Positions 16,037-24,347 of a DNA stretch of 54,634 nt are shown here, piece by piece. The notes beneath the pieces are model-generated. The model did not search any database, was not told the origin of the DNA, and worked only from the letters and a program-made list of their open reading frames with translations. A program made the position numbers and the translations under genes. This DNA is from a virus: positions 1 through 54,634 of IMG/VR virus record IMGVR_UViG_3300018080_003388, one strand, 5' to 3'. Every line of letters starts with the position of its first letter. Positions within the stretch are counted from its first letter, which is position 1.

Positions 16037-16075
16037 TTCACTGTTTGCATAAATAATTTTATGTCAAACAGTGAA
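16037..16075 (+). promoter_or_regulatory. Inverted repeat enclosing a late promoter and start codon
   Basis: TTCACTGTTTG (16037-16047) and CAAACAGTGAA (16065-16075) form an 11-bp perfect stem. The 17-base loop contains the late promoter CATAAATA (16048-16055) and the ATG at 16061. A transcript begun at this promoter would lack the left arm; read-through RNA from clpA would contain both arms. Confidence 0.75.
16048..16055 (+). promoter_or_regulatory. Late promoter five bases before the ATG
   Basis: CATAAATA, then 5 bases, then ATG at 16061. In T4 late promoters transcription begins about six bases after this element, so the mRNA should begin at or next to the start codon. Confidence 0.6.
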
Positions 16076-16399
16076 ATACTTTTAGAGTCATCATATCATC
16101 CTGACGATAGTTCTGTTGAGATACTAGTCAGTGACCCTGCAGAAGGTGACGGTTACTACGGGCGTAGTGACGGTTTACACACAGTACAATATTCTTACGA
16201 TAATTTTATCGGCACTATACGAATACAAGCCACTATAATGCTAGAGCCTCTTGAACAAGATTGGTTCGATGTGGTTGTTGATGAAATACTAGATCAGTCC
16301 GAAACAAAAATCCATAATTTTGTAGGAAATTATGTATGGGTTCGTGCATACGTTGAATTTGAAAAAGGATATTTGCGAGCAATAAGATTAAAGAGCTAG
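16061..16399 (+). CDS. Putative virion structural protein, leaderless late gene
   Basis: 112 residues, beta-rich. It contains YYGRSDGLHTVQYSYDNFIGTIRIQA, a dispersed EQDWFDVVVDE segment and NFVGNYVWVRAYVEFEKGYL. I associate this arrangement with small virion proteins of marine T4-like phages. There is no ribosome site, but a late-type element sits 5 bases upstream, so it is likely translated from a leaderless late mRNA. The inverted repeat around the start suggests a block on early translation. Confidence 0.7.
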   Translation: MSNSEILLESSYHPDDSSVEILVSDPAEGDGYYGRSDGLHTVQYSYDNFIGTIRIQATIMLEPLEQDWFDVVVDEILDQSETKIHNFVGNYVWVRAYVEFEKGYLRAIRLKS

Positions 16400-16401
16400 A
16401 A

Positions 16402-16974
16402 ATGAGTAATTATATAAGAATAATAATAGAAAATACAAAATCCTCAAAAAAATTAACAGAATCAGTATTAAAAGAGTATAAAGTAAAAGACTCAGGTGTA
16501 CTGATATATGAAATTCCTCTGAGAAAAGACCTCTCAACCAAAGAATCTAATAGATTTGCTGAAAAGATGAGTAATTTTTTATTTGATCAAGGGTTTACTA
16601 GTTTTGATATCGAATTTTCTTCAGAAAAATACGATTTTGACAAGAAAAATATCAATGAAGAGACATATCACGGTGATGATTTCTTTAAAGAATACGATAT
16701 TTTAGGGTATGTTGAAGGAGATGCGTTATGGGAAGCGGAATATCAAGGTAGGAAAGTCACTCTCAACAAGCCTATGCGAGGTGATGTGAAAAAATTCAAG
16801 GTATATGTACGTGATCCCAAGACTAAAAATGTGAAAAAAGTAAATTTTGGTGATCCGAACATGAGAATCAAAAAATCTGACCCGAAACGGCGACGTTCTT
16901 TTAGAGCAAGACATAACTGTGATAATCCCGGACCAAAAACTTCAGCAAGGTACTGGAGTTGTAAAAAGTGGTAA
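16402..16974 (+). CDS. Conserved virion-region protein with Cys-Trp C terminus
   Basis: 190 residues. The N-terminal half is acidic and variable. The C-terminal 70 residues are basic and conserved in style: LNKPMRGDVKKFKVYVRD, NFGDPNMRIKKSDPKRRR, then SFRARHNCDNPGPKTSARY and WSCKKW at the end. This C-terminal module is widespread in phages, often close to head assembly genes. The two Cys and the basic cluster suggest metal or nucleic-acid contact, unproven. It begins 3 bases after the previous stop. Confidence 0.6.
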   Translation: MSNYIRIIIENTKSSKKLTESVLKEYKVKDSGVLIYEIPLRKDLSTKESNRFAEKMSNFLFDQGFTSFDIEFSSEKYDFDKKNINEETYHGDDFFKEYDILGYVEGDALWEAEYQGRKVTLNKPMRGDVKKFKVYVRDPKTKNVKKVNFGDPNMRIKKSDPKRRRSFRARHNCDNPGPKTSARYWSCKKW

Positions 16975-17005
16975 GACATTTGTACCTTATAAGTTGGTGA
17001 TTTCT

Positions 17006-17335
17006 ATGAATTTAGTTGAAATGTTTAATAATGAACCAGATCCATATGATTATGATATGGCTGATGATATAATTTTTTTCATGAAAAATGATTCTGATTT
17101 TTATAGAAAGCACTATTTTCCTTTATTTGTCAAGATAAGCGATATGCAGAAGTCAGACAAGGATTATGATTGGGGAGCCGATGTAAAACAAGTCATTTTG
17201 ACGGCTATAAAAGAATATTCTGAAAAGTTCGGTGTGCCTTTAAAAGTAATAAGTAAAAAACAAAATCTAATATCAAATATAAAAAATCAACTATGGGAAC
17301 ATGAGTTAGAAAATATCAATAATGGTGCTTATTAA
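17006..17335 (+). CDS. Small unknown protein
   Basis: 109 residues from the ATG at 17006, with GGTGA upstream; a longer frame from 16919 would overlap the conserved end of the preceding gene. It is acidic near the N terminus (NNEPDPYDYDMADD) with aromatic-rich helices (FYRKHYFPLFVKISDMQ). Its last base is the first base of the next ATG. Function unknown. Confidence 0.5.
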   Translation: MNLVEMFNNEPDPYDYDMADDIIFFMKNDSDFYRKHYFPLFVKISDMQKSDKDYDWGADVKQVILTAIKEYSEKFGVPLKVISKKQNLISNIKNQLWEHELENINNGAY

Positions 17336-18468
17336 TGAGAGTGCGAGAACTATACGAAGGCGGGAATCTTAGAATAGGAACAGCACGTGCACAGGGTATT
17401 CCCACAGAACAGCGTGATTACTTTATAAAAGTAATCGATGATTTTTTACTCGCGCTTAATACTTTATTTATAGAACGATACAATAAACCTTTGTGGTCTG
17501 ATACAACCTTTAAGAAAAAACTGTTTTTTGCAGGATCTAGTCATTATTTCTTTAAAAAAGAAACAATATCAAACAGTGAGTTATCAAGAGTTAAAGAGTC
17601 GCTGGGAGATGTAGATTTGATGATAGACAAAGATTATCAAAGCGAACTAACTGATCTTCTGGAAAATATAACAATAGGGCAAACGGTGGGATCAGCGAGA
17701 TATATGGGTTACACTCAATCTGGTCCTAGAATGTTATTGACTATGTGGAGCTTTCCGAATAAAGAAAACCAAATCAATGTTCAAGTGGACATGGAATTAA
17801 AGGATTTCATAAACGGTGTACCTAGTGAATGGAGTGTATTTTCAACCAGCTCAAGCTATAGTGACTTTTTAAGTGGGATCAAGGGTGTTTTTCATAAATT
17901 GCTGATACAAAGTATACCTGCTTATGATAAAACTGTTTTTATGCTTAAAGATCATAGAAAGCTAGGATCTAATTATGATATGACAGTTGATACATTATAT
18001 ACTTTTGCTATAGGTGCAAAGCAAGGAGGTGGTTTGCGAGAAAAATACAAGCCTGTGATGGATAGTTCCGGCAAACAACAAAAGTATGTAGAAGGACTGC
18101 CTGTTTACGAGAGAAAAAGATTAGTAGAATATGAAACAGATATTGAAAAAATATTTCATAAAATATTTGATGGAATAATAGGACAAGATATTTTATCTAG
18201 GAATAAACAAAGGTTATGGAGTTTTATAGGATTAGTGAATATAATAAAAGATCATATGTCCCGCAGGCACAAAGAAAAAATATTTGAAGATTTTATAAAA
18301 AGATGCTTTCCCAACAACGGGAAAGGTTTATACGCTAATAATCCAGCAAAAGACAAAGAAGAAAAATTAAAAGCAGTTACTAGGATATCTAGGGAACTAG
18401 GTGTGTCACTAACTCCGGAACTTAATCAAAGAATACAAACGTTTTACAGAAAATATAAAATATCATGA
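17335..18468 (+). CDS. Nucleotidyltransferase-like protein
   Basis: 377 residues. Residues 64-98 read FFAGSSHYFFKKETI..., then LGDVDLMID, which fits the polymerase-beta-type nucleotidyltransferase signature GS plus DxD (Gly67, Ser68, Asp92, Asp94). The N terminus MRVRELYEGGN resembles short N-terminal tags on several marine T4-like phage proteins. Residues 150-250 include a basic, aromatic region (KLGSNYDMTVDTLYTFAIGAKQGG). The substrate is unknown: it could modify RNA, a protein or a small molecule. The gene overlaps both neighbours by 1-4 bases, so it is in an operon. Confidence 0.65.
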   Translation: MRVRELYEGGNLRIGTARAQGIPTEQRDYFIKVIDDFLLALNTLFIERYNKPLWSDTTFKKKLFFAGSSHYFFKKETISNSELSRVKESLGDVDLMIDKDYQSELTDLLENITIGQTVGSARYMGYTQSGPRMLLTMWSFPNKENQINVQVDMELKDFINGVPSEWSVFSTSSSYSDFLSGIKGVFHKLLIQSIPAYDKTVFMLKDHRKLGSNYDMTVDTLYTFAIGAKQGGGLREKYKPVMDSSGKQQKYVEGLPVYERKRLVEYETDIEKIFHKIFDGIIGQDILSRNKQRLWSFIGLVNIIKDHMSRRHKEKIFEDFIKRCFPNNGKGLYANNPAKDKEEKLKAVTRISRELGVSLTPELNQRIQTFYRKYKIS

Positions 18469-18698
18469 AAGATAAAACAGATATACAGTCATTAAAAAAG
18501 CTAGCAGGGTTAGACAACAATAGAAAACAGGATTTATCAGGATCTAATATAAGCGTAACAGGCACGGAAAAGCGAAGAATAGAACGTGAAAATAATATAA
18601 AGCCCGGAACTGATGAGTGGTTCAAGCTTTGGTTTTCTTTGCCGTACATGACCGGGGAAAATCCCAGAGATTTGGATAATAAAAATGAAAATAAGTGA
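18465..18698 (+). CDS. Small conserved phage protein with LAG motif
   Basis: 77 residues. The N terminus carries DIQSLKKLAGLDNNR; the C-terminal half has KPGTDEWFKLWFSLPYMTGE, a conserved motif in small T4-like phage proteins. It overlaps the preceding stop by four bases (ATGA). The N-terminal motif recurs in the protein at 19231. Function unknown; a head-associated role is possible. Confidence 0.6.
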   Translation: MKDKTDIQSLKKLAGLDNNRKQDLSGSNISVTGTEKRRIERENNIKPGTDEWFKLWFSLPYMTGENPRDLDNKNENK

Positions 18699-18849
18699 AA
18701 TTATCAGAGAAACTACCAGCGCAGGTGCTATTGCTAGTGTTGCCAATCCCAGTGCGACTACTAAAAAGAAAAAAAATAAAAAACAAAAAAAGTTCAAAAA
18801 TGCCTTGGATTCCGATAATATTTTTCAAGGTCATGTAATAAAGAGATAA
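18685..18849 (+). CDS. 54-residue conserved phage protein
   Basis: The reading frame starts at ATG 18685 inside the end of the previous gene and encodes MKISEIIRETTSAGAIASVA, then a run of lysines (KKKKNKKQKK) and DSDNIFQGHVIKR. The MKISE start, the TTSAGAIA segment and the basic tail resemble small proteins in marine T4-like phages. No function is known. Confidence 0.6.
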   Translation: MKISEIIRETTSAGAIASVANPSATTKKKKNKKQKKFKNALDSDNIFQGHVIKR

Positions 18850-18852
18850 TAT

Positions 18853-18860
18853 CATAAATA
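18853..18860 (+). promoter_or_regulatory. Possible late promoter (CATAAATA)
   Basis: CATAAATA is 16 bases upstream of the ATG at 18877, with an AAAGG ribosome site between them. Confidence 0.5.
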
Positions 18861-18876
18861 TATAAAAAGGTACAAA

Positions 18877-19224
18877 ATGAACAAGAAAGTAAAAAAAATA
18901 AATGAGGAACTAGCAGAGTTAGCTGATATAGCAGAACGAGATCATGAAGTACAAATGGCAAGATCAGACTTGTATAAATTAGCCAAGTACTCGATAAAAC
19001 TTCATGATATGTTAAAAAGGGTTTCTGAAGAAACAGGTATAGAAGGATGGCAACAATCAAAGATTACCAAAGCAGCAGACTATATTTCTTCTGTATATCA
19101 TAGTCTTGATTATGATATGAACTCCGGGATCAATATGCCTTTGGATTCTATAGACACAGACAGCGATGATGTATATAAAAATGATCTAAAGTACAAACTA
19201 GAGAGCAAAGTATACAAACGGTGA
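18877..19224 (+). CDS. Conserved small helical phage protein
   Basis: 115 residues, largely helical. VQMARSDLYKLAKYSIKLHDML and GWQQSKITKAADYISSVYHSLDY are the conserved parts and recur in marine T4-like phages. The last 25 residues are acidic then basic. Late-type promoter and ribosome site AAAGG. No enzyme motif; a virion or assembly role is likely but unproven. Confidence 0.6.
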   Translation: MNKKVKKINEELAELADIAERDHEVQMARSDLYKLAKYSIKLHDMLKRVSEETGIEGWQQSKITKAADYISSVYHSLDYDMNSGINMPLDSIDTDSDDVYKNDLKYKLESKVYKR

Positions 19225-19230
19225 TATATA

Positions 19231-19617
19231 ATGAAAAAAGATAGTATACAAAGCTTAAAAGAACTTGCAGGAATCCAAGACAACTGTAATTGTTTTACGT
19301 TTGAAAACATAGTACATTCATTTAACAGAGGAAGACAATCAGTTAAACCTGGCGGTAGTTTAGGACCTGACAGGTTAGAACGAGCAGCAACATCCACAGG
19401 ACCAGGCTCAACAGTTTCTTTTGGAAATTCCAGTCAACCAAATAAAAACTATAATAAAACCAAGGATTTATTAAACCCTAGATTGTCCAAACAACTAGTA
19501 CCGTATCAGAATGCACTATTTAACGTAGTAAACAACCCTGAACTCATGGCAGAATTCCAAGAATTTATGAAACGTGCCGGCTCCAGGCAGTATAAAAGAG
19601 TAAATAATACACAGTGA
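19231..19617 (+). CDS. Unknown protein with LAG N-terminal motif
   Basis: 128 residues. The N terminus DSIQSLKELAGIQDN closely resembles that of the protein at 18465. The middle is Gly/Ser/Pro rich (KPGGSLGPDRLERAATSTGPG) and probably flexible. The C terminus has a helix (NALFNVVNNPELMAEFQEFMKRAG). It starts six bases after the previous stop. Function unknown. Confidence 0.5.
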   Translation: MKKDSIQSLKELAGIQDNCNCFTFENIVHSFNRGRQSVKPGGSLGPDRLERAATSTGPGSTVSFGNSSQPNKNYNKTKDLLNPRLSKQLVPYQNALFNVVNNPELMAEFQEFMKRAGSRQYKRVNNTQ

Positions 19618-19621
19618 CACA

Positions 19622-20260
19622 ATGGTACTCAAAAGAAGCAGCGCGGTTTTTACAAAAGATTTATTCTTAACAACTCCTATAGAAGAGTCACTACTGGAAA
19701 CACTGCATCTAGATTCTTTTGATAAAGATGGGTATGAACTAGAAAGCGTTTTAGAACAGAGTTTTTATCAAGCAGATAACAGAATATTAAACACAAAGAT
19801 ACAAGATCATATATCAGATAGTAGTGTTTGGTTTTATGATGATGAAAAGTCTCAGAAAGGTCTGGTACTAGATCATTCCATGATTTTGACTAGATGCTCG
19901 TTTAGCGGGCAAGCACGTGAACAATTAATTAGGTTTTCAAAAAATCGTCCTATACTGAATAAATTACTAGCACTTCGTCCAAAATGGGGACTGGATTTTA
20001 GTCTTGATTTTGTAGAAGAGTGTCGTTGTTTTGAAGTAATACACATCGAACAAGATTTTCTAAACTATCAAGATGCACAAGAAGCAAAGTATCAACTAGA
20101 AAATATGATAGAATCTGTTGATTGGTTTCACGGTGCTAAGATGCTAAAACGAAATTTCAGCGAATGGTCAAGCTTAAACAGTGATGATCAATCAGACTAT
20201 AAAGCTAGATATTTTGGATTTTATAGAGCATTCGACAACTTAAAAGCATTCAACTATTGA
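19622..20260 (+). CDS. Conserved phage protein of unknown function
   Basis: 212 residues. The middle has RPKWGLDFSLDFVEECRCFEVIHIEQDF, and the C-terminal part has DWFHGAKMLKR and DQSDYKARYFGFYRAFDNLKAF. This set of motifs recurs in marine T4-like phages just upstream of replication genes. The stop codon lies in the -35 box of the promoter at 20257. No catalytic residues can be named. Confidence 0.6.
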   Translation: MVLKRSSAVFTKDLFLTTPIEESLLETLHLDSFDKDGYELESVLEQSFYQADNRILNTKIQDHISDSSVWFYDDEKSQKGLVLDHSMILTRCSFSGQAREQLIRFSKNRPILNKLLALRPKWGLDFSLDFVEECRCFEVIHIEQDFLNYQDAQEAKYQLENMIESVDWFHGAKMLKRNFSEWSSLNSDDQSDYKARYFGFYRAFDNLKAFNY

Positions 20261-20285
20261 CATAGTTCTATACTTGTCATATAAT
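20257..20285 (+). promoter_or_regulatory. Strong sigma70 promoter, consensus boxes
   Basis: TTGACA, 17 bp, TATAAT: both boxes are perfect. The previous gene's TGA stop (20258-20260) lies within the -35 box. It drives the DsbA-polymerase operon. Confidence 0.9.
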
Positions 20286-20310
20286 TTCACTACTTAACAA
20301 AGAGGTGAAT

Positions 20311-20571
20311 ATGAGCGATAGAACTTATGGTCCAGAAGAAAAATCCAAGCTTGAGCGTCTTATCAATGAAGGTGTAATTGTTCTACAAGAAGTAGAAGAC
20401 TTGCAACAAGGTCTAAAAGATACTGTGAAATCAGTAGCAGAGGAACTAGACATCAAACCTGCACTTATAAACAAAGCAATAAAAATTGCCAAGAATCGAG
20501 ATTGGGACAAGTATAACGACGAGTTCGAAGATCTTGAAACTATTGTTGTAACTGTTGGCAGAGACAAGTGA
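20311..20571 (+). CDS. dsbA: DsbA-like double-stranded DNA-binding protein
   Basis: 86 residues from ATG at 20311 with GAGGTG upstream. It is helical and contains EEKSKLERLINEGVIVLQEV, LKDTVKSVAEELDIKPALIN and KAIKIAKNRDWDKYN. This matches the small dsDNA-binding protein (DsbA) of T4-like phages, which in T4 binds near late promoters. It has a perfect sigma70 promoter. The next gene overlaps its stop (GTGA). Confidence 0.75.
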   Translation: MSDRTYGPEEKSKLERLINEGVIVLQEVEDLQQGLKDTVKSVAEELDIKPALINKAIKIAKNRDWDKYNDEFEDLETIVVTVGRDK

Positions 20572-20849
20572 AAAAATTGATTTATTTTTGGATAGACAGT
20601 TATAGATCAGATCCCACGGCTTTTAAGTTTGAAGTTGTGAGTTTTGTTTTTACAGTCTGGGCGTCTATGAGTCTAGCATTGAACGCTGATAATCCTAGTA
20701 TGGTAACAGTCTATCCTTTATTTTTAATAGGGTCCGTAACGCAGTTTATAGCTAGCTTGCGAAGAAGAGCAGCGTGGATCGCGTTACTTACATTTTATTT
20801 TGCATGTATTAATATCTTTGGCTTTTTTAGAGCCATAGCGTGGATTTAG
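20568..20849 (+). CDS. Small membrane protein
   Basis: 93 residues starting with GTG that overlaps the DsbA stop. It has three probable membrane segments (about 22-40, 45-62 and 70-90), with a basic stretch SLRRRAAW between the second and third. It lies directly before the polymerase gene. Function unknown; proteins of similar size occur next to gene 43 in marine T4-like phages. Confidence 0.6.
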   Translation: MKKLIYFWIDSYRSDPTAFKFEVVSFVFTVWASMSLALNADNPSMVTVYPLFLIGSVTQFIASLRRRAAWIALLTFYFACINIFGFFRAIAWI

Positions 20850-20859
20850 AGGACGTTGC

Positions 20860-23544
20860 ATGAGTTATGTTGACGGTTTTTTTGATAGAGAACATGACAT
20901 TATAAAGATAGTTGAAAGAAAGGATGGTAACAGAGTATATCGAGAGTATCCTGTTAAATATACATTTTACTATGAAGATCCAAAAGGAAAACACAAGAGC
21001 GTTTATAATACTCCTTTATCAAGAATTATCTGCAAAAACACCAAAGATTTTCGAAAAGAACTGGCTATCAATAAGAACAAAAAGTTATATGAAGCGGATG
21101 TAAATCCGGTATTTCAGTGTCTTAGTGAAAACTACTTGAATCAAGATTCACCTAAGCTGAATATAGCATTTTGGGATATAGAAACTGATTTTGATCCCGA
21201 AGCCGGATTTGCTCAGCCTAGTGATCCGTTTATGCCTATTACTGCGATTTCTGTTCATCTACAGTGGATAGAAACTTTGATAACACTAGCGATTCCTCCC
21301 AAGGGAATGAGCATGGAAGAAGCTAGAGAATGTGTGTCAGAGTGGGGAGATCAAGTTGTTTTATTTGAGAATGATCAACATGGAAATGGTGAAAAGCAGA
21401 TGCTTTCTACATTTTTAGATCTTATCGCAGATGCAGATATAATAAGCGGGTGGAACTCAGAAGGATATGATGTTCCTTATACGGTTAATCGTATAAGCAG
21501 AGTACTAAGCAAAGATGATACCAGACGTTTTTGTTTATGGGATCAGTTGCCTAAAAAACGAGAATTTGAGAAATTTGGGAAAGCAACTGAAACCTATGAT
21601 TTTCTAGGACGTGTCCATCTAGATAGTCTTGAACTATACAGAGAATATACCTATGATGAACGCCACTCATATAGACTAGATGCTATAGGAGAAATCGAGA
21701 TAGGAGAAAACAAAACTGTTTATGAAGGCACACTAGATCAATTGTATAATAATGATTTCAAGACCTTTATTGAATATAATAGACAAGACGTTGCATTGCT
21801 AGATAAACTAGACAAGAAACTCAAATTTATTGACTTAGCTAATGAACTAGCGCATGCTAATACTGTGTTATTGCCTACAACACTAGGCTCAGTTGCAGTA
21901 ACTGAACAAGCAATTATAAATGAGGCACATCGCAGAGGCATGCATGTTCCTAATAGACCTAAAAAATGTGAAGGGTCTACTCAGTCAGCAGGTGCATATG
22001 TAGCTTATCCTAAAAAAGGCTTACACAAGTGGATAGGATCTATAGACTTGAACTCACTATATCCTAGTGTGATACGTGCATTAAACATGGCTCCGGAGAC
22101 AATCATCGGACAATTACGTCCTGAATACACTGACAAAATGATAGAAGATTCTATGTTAATGAAAAAATCATTCGCAGAATCGTGGGAAGGTCATTTTTCT
22201 AGTCTTGAATATAAAGCTGTTATGGAACAACGAAAGGACATGCCAATATGTATTGATTGGGAAACAGGAGAATCAGAAGTATTAAGTGCTGCTCAAGTCT
22301 ATAAATTAATATTTGAGAGCTATAAACCTTGGATGCTTAGCGCAAACGGCACTATATTCACTACAGAGTTTGAAGGTATTATACCGGGTATTCTTAAAAG
22401 ATGGTATCAAGAAAGAAAAGATCTTAAAAAGATGAAAGAAAAAGCCGAAGAAGCTGGGCTAGCAGAAGAGGTTGCGTTCTGGGACAAGCGCCAGCATGTG
22501 AAAAAAATCAATCTTAATTCACTGTATGGTAGTTTATTGAATTCGGGTTGTAGATTTTTTGATAAAAGAATAGGTCAATCTACTACGCTAACAGGACGAC
22601 AGATTGTAAAGCATATGAGCGCCGAAGTTAATAAGATAATAACAGGTGAATATGATCATGTTGGAAAATCTATTATATACGGTGATACAGATTCCACTTA
22701 CTTCTCTGCATATCCTGTTCTCAAAGATGACATAGAACAAGGCAAAGTGCCTTGGACTAAAGAAAATATATCATTGTTGTATGATCAGATCAGTGATCAA
22801 GTAAATGATTCATTTGTGAAGTTTATGAAACAAGCATTTCATTGTCCCAAATCCAGGGCTGATGTTATACGAGCAGGTAGAGAAATAGTTGCTGAATCAG
22901 GGTTGTACATCACTAAGAAAAGATATGCAGCATTGGTCTACGACGAAGAGGGATATAGAAAAGACATAGACGGTAAGCCTGGTAAGATAAAAGCCATGGG
23001 ATTGGATCTAAGAAGAAGCGATACTCCTGTTTATATGCAGAATTTTCTAAAAGAAATACTTTTAATGGTTCTAACAGGAAAACAAGAGCAAGAAGTAACA
23101 CAAGCTATATATGAGTTCAGAAAAAGTTTCAAAGATATGCTAGGATGGGAAAAAGGCTCACCTAAGCGAGCTAATAACATAAGTCATTTTAGGCGCTTGG
23201 AAGAAAAACAAGGTAAAGCCAGAATGCCTGGTCATGTAAGAGCTAGCTTAAATTGGAACAACCTTAAAAAAATGAACAGTGACAAGTACTCTTTGGAAAT
23301 CGTAGATGGCATGAAAGTCATAGTTTGCAAACTCAAGCAGAATCCATTGAATTTTACATCTATTGCTTATCCTACAGATCAATTAAGATTGCCTGAATGG
23401 TTTAAAGAACTTCCATTCGATCATGAAGCTATGGAAGAGACTATCATTGATAACAAAATAAAAAACCTCATAGGTGTTTTGAATTATGATCTAGAGTCCA
23501 CTAAGTGCCATACTACGTTCGGATCTTTGTTTGATTTCGTATAA
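20860..23544 (+). CDS. 43: DNA polymerase gp43 (family B)
   Basis: 894 residues, close to T4 gp43 (898). Exonuclease domain: FWDIETD (Asp106, Glu108), ISGWNSEGYDVPY and DVALLDKL. Palm: DLNSLYPSVI with Asp396, fingers NLNSLYGSLLN, and YGDTDST with Asp609 and Asp611. All proofreading and polymerising residues that can be read are present. It replicates the phage genome with the clamp gp45 (23598) and loader gp44 (5475). Ribosome site AGAGGA. A short hairpin (TGGCT/AGCCA) lies 25 bases upstream of the start; T4 gp43 represses its own translation through a hairpin, but this one is not the same sequence. Confidence 0.97.
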   Translation: MSYVDGFFDREHDIIKIVERKDGNRVYREYPVKYTFYYEDPKGKHKSVYNTPLSRIICKNTKDFRKELAINKNKKLYEADVNPVFQCLSENYLNQDSPKLNIAFWDIETDFDPEAGFAQPSDPFMPITAISVHLQWIETLITLAIPPKGMSMEEARECVSEWGDQVVLFENDQHGNGEKQMLSTFLDLIADADIISGWNSEGYDVPYTVNRISRVLSKDDTRRFCLWDQLPKKREFEKFGKATETYDFLGRVHLDSLELYREYTYDERHSYRLDAIGEIEIGENKTVYEGTLDQLYNNDFKTFIEYNRQDVALLDKLDKKLKFIDLANELAHANTVLLPTTLGSVAVTEQAIINEAHRRGMHVPNRPKKCEGSTQSAGAYVAYPKKGLHKWIGSIDLNSLYPSVIRALNMAPETIIGQLRPEYTDKMIEDSMLMKKSFAESWEGHFSSLEYKAVMEQRKDMPICIDWETGESEVLSAAQVYKLIFESYKPWMLSANGTIFTTEFEGIIPGILKRWYQERKDLKKMKEKAEEAGLAEEVAFWDKRQHVKKINLNSLYGSLLNSGCRFFDKRIGQSTTLTGRQIVKHMSAEVNKIITGEYDHVGKSIIYGDTDSTYFSAYPVLKDDIEQGKVPWTKENISLLYDQISDQVNDSFVKFMKQAFHCPKSRADVIRAGREIVAESGLYITKKRYAALVYDEEGYRKDIDGKPGKIKAMGLDLRRSDTPVYMQNFLKEILLMVLTGKQEQEVTQAIYEFRKSFKDMLGWEKGSPKRANNISHFRRLEEKQGKARMPGHVRASLNWNNLKKMNSDKYSLEIVDGMKVIVCKLKQNPLNFTSIAYPTDQLRLPEWFKELPFDHEAMEETIIDNKIKNLIGVLNYDLESTKCHTTFGSLFDFV

Positions 23545-23549
23545 CATAG

Positions 23550-23578
23550 TTGACATTCTTCGGGTTTTTTTATATAAT
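23550..23578 (+). promoter_or_regulatory. Strong sigma70 promoter, consensus boxes
   Basis: TTGACA, 17 bp, TATAAT: both boxes are perfect. It lies in the gap between gp43 and gp45 and gives the clamp gene its own high expression. Confidence 0.9.
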
Positions 23579-23597
23579 TAACAAAAGGAGACAAATA

Positions 23598-24332
23598 GTG
23601 AAAGATATTTTACTTGATATAGTAACACATACTCATTCTTTGGGATTTTTATCTCTGATAAAAATATCCGAAAATGAAGACAAAACACAAACAACTATTG
23701 AGTCAATGGCCGAAGATCGTTCGGTTATACTACAAGGTTATTCTCATAAAATTGTTCCTGAGTTTAACGGCACATTTGGAATGGGTAACTTGGAAAAACT
23801 TAATCTCTTGGTTAAGAATCCTGAATATCGAGAACATGCCAAGATAGAAGTAGTAACAGGAACTAGGAATAACGAGATTGTTCCTACCCATATACATTTT
23901 GAAAATCAGCACGGTGATTTCCAAAATGATTATAGATTCATGAATAAGACTATTGTTGAGGAAAAAGTAAAGTCATTAAAATATAAAGGTTCCAAGTGGG
24001 ATATTGTATTTGAACCTAGTGCATCTGCGATTTCTAGAATGAAATTGCAGAGTGCAGTTCATACCGAAGAGCCTTTGTTTAATGTTAGAACTGAAAATAA
24101 AGATTTGATTTTTAGTTTCGGAGACCAAAATACTCACGCAGGACAGTTTGTTTTTGAGCAGAGCGTGAATGGTATTCTACACGGAACACAGTCTTGGCCG
24201 GTTGCTCAAGTACAGTCTATACTAAATCTAACTGGTCGAGTAGAAATGAGCATAACCAACGGAGCTATGCAGATATCAGTAGATAGCGGTTTGGTAAATT
24301 ATAATTATATACTTCCTGCGCACAGCAAATAA
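23598..24332 (+). CDS. 45: DNA polymerase sliding clamp gp45
   Basis: 244 residues from the GTG at 23598, with AAGGAG upstream; a longer frame from 23550 would translate the promoter. T4 gp45 has 228 residues. Features of the clamp fold are visible: FLSLIKISENEDKTQTTIESMAEDRSVIL near the start and a final strand region ending ISVDSGLVNYNYILP. It forms a trimeric ring that holds gp43 on DNA and, in T4, also activates late transcription. The late promoters in this window imply the same role here. Confidence 0.88.
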   Translation: MKDILLDIVTHTHSLGFLSLIKISENEDKTQTTIESMAEDRSVILQGYSHKIVPEFNGTFGMGNLEKLNLLVKNPEYREHAKIEVVTGTRNNEIVPTHIHFENQHGDFQNDYRFMNKTIVEEKVKSLKYKGSKWDIVFEPSASAISRMKLQSAVHTEEPLFNVRTENKDLIFSFGDQNTHAGQFVFEQSVNGILHGTQSWPVAQVQSILNLTGRVEMSITNGAMQISVDSGLVNYNYILPAHSK

Positions 24333-24347
24333 TATACAGGCATTTAC

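Noticed and set aside
16919-17005. Longer N terminus for the gene at 17006
   Set aside because: It overlaps the conserved C terminus of the preceding gene; 17006 has a ribosome site.
20819-20835. Hairpin TGGCT/AGCCA as the gp43 autoregulatory operator
   Set aside because: Only five pairs with a T-rich loop, inside the upstream gene, and not the T4 operator sequence; kept only as a remark on the gene.
23550-23597. Longer N terminus for gp45
   Set aside because: It is promoter sequence; the GTG at 23598 has AAGGAG and gives a normal clamp length.
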